Shown one piece after another: positions 6,963 through 9,685 of a stretch of 9,685 bases of DNA. A program made the translations under genes and the position numbers. The stretch lies in the NCBI GenBank assembly GCA_019246575.1, contig JAFAQG010000033.1, positions 1-9,685 of the forward strand, in the 5' to 3' direction. This DNA is from Acidobacteriaceae bacterium. GTDB taxonomy: Bacteria > Acidobacteriota > Terriglobia > Bryobacterales > Bryobacteraceae. Numbering within the stretch: position 1 is the first letter of the stretch; every line of letters starts with the position of its first letter. The notes below the pieces were generated by a model. That model was not told the DNA's origin. It made no database searches and saw nothing but the letters and a program-made list of their open reading frames with translations.

Positions 6963-8297
6963 TCAGCGCCAGTCGATCTGCTCGAACAGGGTGCGCAAGC
7001 GTTTGCCTCGCTCGGGGTTGATCGTTTCGACAAAGGCGACGCGGCCGTCGAGATGCGCTCGGAAGGACGGATGAGCGGTGCGGTTCTGACTGGCAGGACC
7101 GTGGCGAACGCAGTTGGTGAGTGTTGCTTTGAGGCGATCGAAATCGGCGCGCAGGATGTTGATGCGCTCGTTTGTGACGACGCCTGCCAGATGCTGCCGC
7201 ACGCCCCGGCGCATGATGCGTGTTTTGCGGTGATGGACGGAAAAGCCTTCTTCGAGTGCGATGGCAGCAACATGGGTTGAGAACCGCTCGACGTGCTTTT
7301 CGAACTCGCTGCCGCCGGAGAATGCGAGGTCGTCGGCATAGCGCGTGTATGTGACGCCGGCCGATTTTGCGAGACCGGCTAAACGGCAATCGAGGCGATA
7401 GGCGCAGAGGTTCGCGAGGGCCGGCGAGGTGGGCGCGCCTTGCGGGAGATGAGGACGGGAGTAAAGACTGCGCACGCGCTCGAATTCGGCGGGGTCGATG
7501 TCGGAGCCAGCGTCGTGCCAGACGTGGCGCGGTACCGCGTTGGTGCAGATGCCGCCGAGTAAGTCGGCGACGGATTCGGGGTAGCCGAGCGTGCGGAAGA
7601 AGGCCTGAATTCGTGCTGCGCCGAATGAGACGAAGAAGTCGCGCAGGTCCATGCGGAGAACGACGCGCCGGCCGACGTGAGGAGCGACAAACGTTCTGAT
7701 GGACCGCCCTTTGAAAAAGCCGTGCACGGCCGGGTGGGGCGGAATCTTTTCGAGGATGCCGGCGAGGATTTCGCGTTGGAGCCTTTTCAAGCGGCGCTTG
7801 GGGGCTTCAATAAGCCGGACACCGCCGGATTGCTTGGTGAGGACGCGGTAGTAGTAATGCCTGAGACGCGGGTGTGCGGTTTTGTATGTGAGCTTTTTGA
7901 GATCGGCGAACCAGTCGAGCTCGGCGTAATCGAGCCACAGAAAATCGGCGAGCGCCGCTGGGGAGTCGATCAGGGGAATGTCCCAGGCGCGGGCGGCGGG
8001 AACGGGCGCCATGCGGGAGGGCGCGGGAAGCCATTGCTCGATTGCGAGCGTATGGGCGCGTTCGGACCATATGCGGCTGAAGACCGGATCGCGAAGAATG
8101 AAATCGGCGACTTCGCGTTGCCGCGGACGAGTCTTGCTGGTCGTGGTTTCGAGGTAGCGCTGGGCGAGGGGGCGCAGCCACAGCCAGCGCCGGCCGAGCA
8201 CCTGCGTGCAGCGGGAGACGATTTGGTCGAGGCTCGGTTCTCCGGCCAGAAACGATCGGGCGAGCAGGTTGGGCAGCGACGGGTTCGCCATGAACAT
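6963..8297 (-). CDS. Retron-type reverse transcriptase with N-terminal extension
   Basis: This 444-residue protein has a complete reverse transcriptase core. It shows GGVRLIEAPKRRLKRLQR (about 158-175), VHGFFKGRSI (191-200), motif A D217 in LRMDLRDFF, LPQGAPTSPALANL (284-297), the catalytic YADD (320-323), and a thumb-like C-terminus with HLDGRVAFVETINPERG. It uses a structured RNA as template for cDNA. The first 130 residues are an extension ending in YAELDWFADL, as in long myxobacterial retron enzymes such as that of Mx162 (recalled). The retron signature NAxxH reads FVAPH (203-207), and VTG reads LAG (370-372), followed by VVTNERIN. No maturase, integrase or endonuclease domain is present, which argues against a group II intron. 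ATG 8297 lies one base after the a2 repeat; ATG 8291, two codons on, is an alternative. Neither has a good Shine-Dalgarno sequence. The template RNA is proposed immediately upstream (8299-8463). Confidence 0.88.
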   Translation of the reverse strand: MFMANPSLPNLLARSFLAGEPSLDQIVSRCTQVLGRRWLWLRPLAQRYLETTTSKTRPRQREVADFILRDPVFSRIWSERAHTLAIEQWLPAPSRMAPVPAARAWDIPLIDSPAALADFLWLDYAELDWFADLKKLTYKTAHPRLRHYYYRVLTKQSGGVRLIEAPKRRLKRLQREILAGILEKIPPHPAVHGFFKGRSIRTFVAPHVGRRVVLRMDLRDFFVSFGAARIQAFFRTLGYPESVADLLGGICTNAVPRHVWHDAGSDIDPAEFERVRSLYSRPHLPQGAPTSPALANLCAYRLDCRLAGLAKSAGVTYTRYADDLAFSGGSEFEKHVERFSTHVAAIALEEGFSVHHRKTRIMRRGVRQHLAGVVTNERINILRADFDRLKATLTNCVRHGPASQNRTAHPSFRAHLDGRVAFVETINPERGKRLRTLFEQIDWR

Positions 8298-8298
8298 C

Positions 8299-8314
8299 CG
8301 GCGGAATGCCCCAA
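8299..8314 (-). repeat. a2 inverted repeat of the candidate retron
   Basis: The minus strand reads TTGGGGCATTCCGCCG, the partner of the repeat at 8448-8463. It sits directly against the reverse transcriptase start codon (ATG at 8297), with only one base between them. cDNA synthesis would be expected to begin on the template just 5' of this repeat, near 8315. Confidence 0.75.
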
Positions 8315-8327
8315 CGAGTCTGGCACT

Positions 8328-8366
8328 GCGTGAGAAGTTCTGCGCGGAGCGCAGCGAACCTCACGC
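8328..8366 (-). repeat. Long msd-like hairpin
   Basis: GCGTGAG (8366-8360) pairs with CTCACGC (8334-8328). After a TT bulge, GTTC (8359-8356) pairs with GAAC (8340-8337). After a GC bulge, TGCGC (8353-8349) pairs with GCGCA (8345-8341) around a TCC loop. That gives 16 base pairs in total. It is the longest local stem in the segment and lies where the reverse-transcribed msd stem-loop of a retron is expected. It is not followed by a T run, so it is not a terminator. Confidence 0.7.
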
Positions 8367-8447
8367 GACGAAATGTGAGTTCTTCACGTTACCCCGGGGT
8401 AACCCCGGAGAGATGGAACCGAACGGCAAGGCCCGATTCGCACCGGC

Positions 8448-8463
8448 TTGGAGCATTCCGCCG
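8448..8463 (-). repeat. a1 inverted repeat of the candidate retron
   Basis: The minus strand reads CGGCGGAATGCTCCAA. It is complementary to 8299-8314 at 15 Watson-Crick pairs plus one G-U. The pairing ends exactly where G8447 begins, and the base outside the stem (A8464) does not pair, so the boundaries are sharp. In retrons this duplex presents the branching G to the reverse transcriptase. Confidence 0.75.
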
Positions 8464-8497
8464 TGGAGGATAGGATACCGCAGTGCGCTTGTTTCAG
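8464..8497 (-). promoter_or_regulatory. Possible promoter for the retron RNA
   Basis: On the minus strand two overlapping TATCCT hexamers (8477-8472 and 8472-8467) lie just before a1. A -10 element here would place the transcription start at about 8460-8465, right at the a1 boundary (8463). The only -35-like hexamer is CTGAAA (8497-8492), which overlaps the reductase stop codon, and its spacing to the two hexamers is 14 or 19 bases, neither ideal. The RNA might instead be cut from a longer transcript coming from the reductase gene. Confidence 0.25.
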
Positions 8498-9582
8498 CCG
8501 GGGAGTTCGGGGGCAAGTTTTTGGACCGAGGGCGTGTCTGCGCCGAGCCAGTCGGGGTGGCGTGCTGTGGCGTCGAAGTGCGAGGTAGTTTTGAAGAGCT
8601 CGAACTGCCCCGTCATGGCGACCTGCCGGGTTTTCGATAACAGGGACGCGAGTTGCTGATCGTTGATCGGCTGGAAAGTCTTGGCAGCCTGGAACGCCTG
8701 ATCGAGAGCTTCTTTCTTATCGATGCCCGTAATCACGACCGAAGTAGGCAGATTCAAGGCGTAGTGCAGGCAATCGAGCGGCTGAACCGTGTTGGTTTTG
8801 AGAATGATTCCGTCACCTCCGCAGAAAGGCTTCATGCCGAGCACGCCGATTTGCTGCTTGACCAGCTTCGGCACGACGAGGCGGGCAAAGCTGCGGAAGT
8901 GAGCATCCATCAGGTTTAGCGGGAGCTGCACAGTGTCGAAATGAAAGCCGTGCTTAGCTGCAACCTCGAGCATGTAGAGATGCACGCGCGGGTCTTTGTG
9001 ACCCGTGAAGCCGATGAAACGGACTTTGCCCGCTTGCTTCGCTTCCAGCACGGCTTCCATAGCGCCGCCTTCGGCGAAGATGCGATCGGGATCGTCGTAG
9101 CGCAGGATCTCGTGATGCTGAAGCAAGTCGATATGCGTGATCTTGAGCCGCTGCAGTGAAGTCTCAATCTGGCGAGCGGCAACGTCCTTGGCGCGGCCGT
9201 CGATTTTGGTCATGAGGAAGACCTTGTCGCGGTAGCCGCCCTGGGATAGCGCCGCGCCCATAACGCGCTCGCTTCGGCCTTCGTTGTAATCCCAGCAATT
9301 GTCCATGAAGGTGATGCCGCGGTCGATGGCTTCGTGGATGAGCCGGATGCTTTCGTCTTCTTTCAGCGAGGCCTTGCCGATGTGCGAACCGCCGAGGCCG
9401 ATGGCGGAGACGGTAACGCCGGTGTTGCCGAGCTTGCGATAGAGCATTTCGCCTTTGAGCTCGCCCGGAGATTCGGCGTGCGGGAGGGTGGGTTCATCTG
9501 AGGCGGCGGGTTGCTGAGCAAGAGCCGGTGTGGTGGCGAGGCTGCCGGCGGCGATGTTCTGCAGGAAGTGGCGGCGTTTCAT
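8494..9582 (-). CDS. Tat-exported aldo/keto reductase
   Basis: This 362-residue protein starts with a twin-arginine signal, MKRRHFLQNIAAGS, with probable cleavage after ALA (residue 22). The aldo/keto reductase barrel follows (about 45-320), opening with MLYRKLGNTGVTVSAIGLGG. The catalytic tetrad is visible as D94 and Y99 (FMDNCWDYNEGRSE), K126 (LMTKIDG) and H157 (DLLQHHEI). The family reduces aldehydes or ketones with NADPH, and exported members are known in environmental bacteria; the substrate cannot be told. The frame continues upstream to a TTG at 9633, but ATG 9582 puts the Tat motif at the N-terminus and is preferred. The barrel is followed by about 40 residues rich in Gln, Thr and Pro. 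The stop codon lies about 30 bases before the a1 repeat of the retron-like segment, so read-through into it is possible. Confidence 0.9.
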   Translation of the reverse strand: MKRRHFLQNIAAGSLATTPALAQQPAASDEPTLPHAESPGELKGEMLYRKLGNTGVTVSAIGLGGSHIGKASLKEDESIRLIHEAIDRGITFMDNCWDYNEGRSERVMGAALSQGGYRDKVFLMTKIDGRAKDVAARQIETSLQRLKITHIDLLQHHEILRYDDPDRIFAEGGAMEAVLEAKQAGKVRFIGFTGHKDPRVHLYMLEVAAKHGFHFDTVQLPLNLMDAHFRSFARLVVPKLVKQQIGVLGMKPFCGGDGIILKTNTVQPLDCLHYALNLPTSVVITGIDKKEALDQAFQAAKTFQPINDQQLASLLSKTRQVAMTGQFELFKTTSHFDATARHPDWLGADTPSVQKLAPELPG

Positions 9583-9685
9583 TCTGAGTTCGGGACACGC
9601 GGAGTCGGACGGTGGTTTCGGAGTTTTTGCCAAACGAAGTGCCGGGCGGGTGCTGGGGGCGGGTTTCGGCGAACGCCGAATTTAT
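9583..9685. other. Right-edge stretch with a perfect short hairpin
   Basis: The 103 bases upstream of the reductase gene hold no supported gene. TTCGGCG-AA-CGCCGAA (9665-9680) is a perfect inverted repeat with 7-base arms, followed by TTTAT on the plus strand at the window edge. It could be an intrinsic terminator for plus-strand transcription or an operator near the reductase promoter; the window ends too soon to decide. Confidence 0.35.

Larger units (their letters stand above)
8299..8463 (-). ncRNA. Candidate retron msr-msd RNA
   Basis: This 165-base segment lies between the aldo/keto reductase and the reverse transcriptase and is read with them. Its 5' end (CGGCGGAATGCTCCAA, a1) pairs with its 3' end (TTGGGGCATTCCGCCG, a2) over 16 bp with one G-U pair. 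The base after a1 is G (8447), matching the expected branching guanosine. Next comes a 5-bp hairpin with a GCGA tetraloop (8433-8446). An 8-bp hairpin with a TTA loop (8392-8410) follows. A 4-bp hairpin (8375-8387) comes next. Last is a long hairpin at 8328-8366 with stems of 7, 4 and 5 bp, TT and GC bulges, and a 3-base loop. Thirteen bases separate it from a2. This order (a1, G, small msr stems, one long msd stem, a2, reverse transcriptase) is the retron layout. Total length is close to that of known retron RNAs such as Ec86. Folding was done by eye; branch point and msDNA ends are inferred. Confidence 0.75.

Noticed and set aside
6963..8297. Group II intron or diversity-generating retroelement as the source of the reverse transcriptase
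   Set aside because: There is no maturase or endonuclease domain, no intron domain V-like hairpin downstream, and no template/variable repeat pair or accessory Avd-like gene visible. The upstream a1/a2 structure fits a retron better.
7677..8333. 218-codon plus-strand open frame across the reverse transcriptase gene
   Set aside because: It is antisense to a well-supported gene, shows no known motifs and is explained by the high GC content.
8328..8366. Reading the long hairpin as an intrinsic terminator of the reductase gene
   Set aside because: No T tract follows on either strand and it lies well inside the a1/a2-bounded segment directly before the reverse transcriptase.
9583..9633. TTG start adding 17 residues to the aldo/keto reductase
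   Set aside because: It would bury the twin-arginine signal; ATG 9582 puts the motif at residues 2-8 where it belongs.

Overview
The window is a GC-rich stretch of bacterial chromosome with tightly packed genes. No rRNA, tRNA, CRISPR array, insertion sequence or prophage module was seen. The most likely host is an Acidobacteriota member (Bryobacterales/Solibacter-like). This rests on recognising a lineage-typical secreted protein family at 3965-4756 and on the general gene style; no taxonomic marker is present, so it is an inference.

Layout. From 1 to 4756 everything is on the minus strand. In transcription order it is: a secreted protein of unknown function, a CpxR/OmpR-type response regulator, its histidine kinase (4-base overlap), a small DksA/TraR-type regulator, and an APC-superfamily permease that runs off the left edge. 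All gaps are short (about 31-46 bases), so this may be one envelope-sensing and transport operon. A 383-base divergent intergenic region (4757-5139) follows. Then comes a plus-strand GH1-like glycoside hydrolase (5140-6423), whose base composition looks lower in GC than its neighbours.

From 6472 to 9582 the genes are again on the minus strand. In transcription order: a Tat-exported aldo/keto reductase; a structured non-coding segment (8299-8463); a reverse transcriptase (6963-8297); and a secreted SnoaL/DUF4440-like protein (6472-6930).

The main finding is that the non-coding segment plus the reverse transcriptase look like an intact, unannotated retron. A 16-bp inverted repeat (a1 at 8448-8463, a2 at 8299-8314) encloses the segment. 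A G follows a1 directly, as expected of a branching guanosine. Two msr-like hairpins and a long msd-like hairpin lie inside. The reverse transcriptase ORF opens one base after a2. The enzyme has YADD and LPQGAPTSP motifs, a roughly 130-residue N-terminal extension, and divergent versions of the retron NAxxH and VTG signatures. A secreted NTF2-fold-like protein starts 32 bases after it and is the only obvious candidate for an associated gene; the link is speculative.
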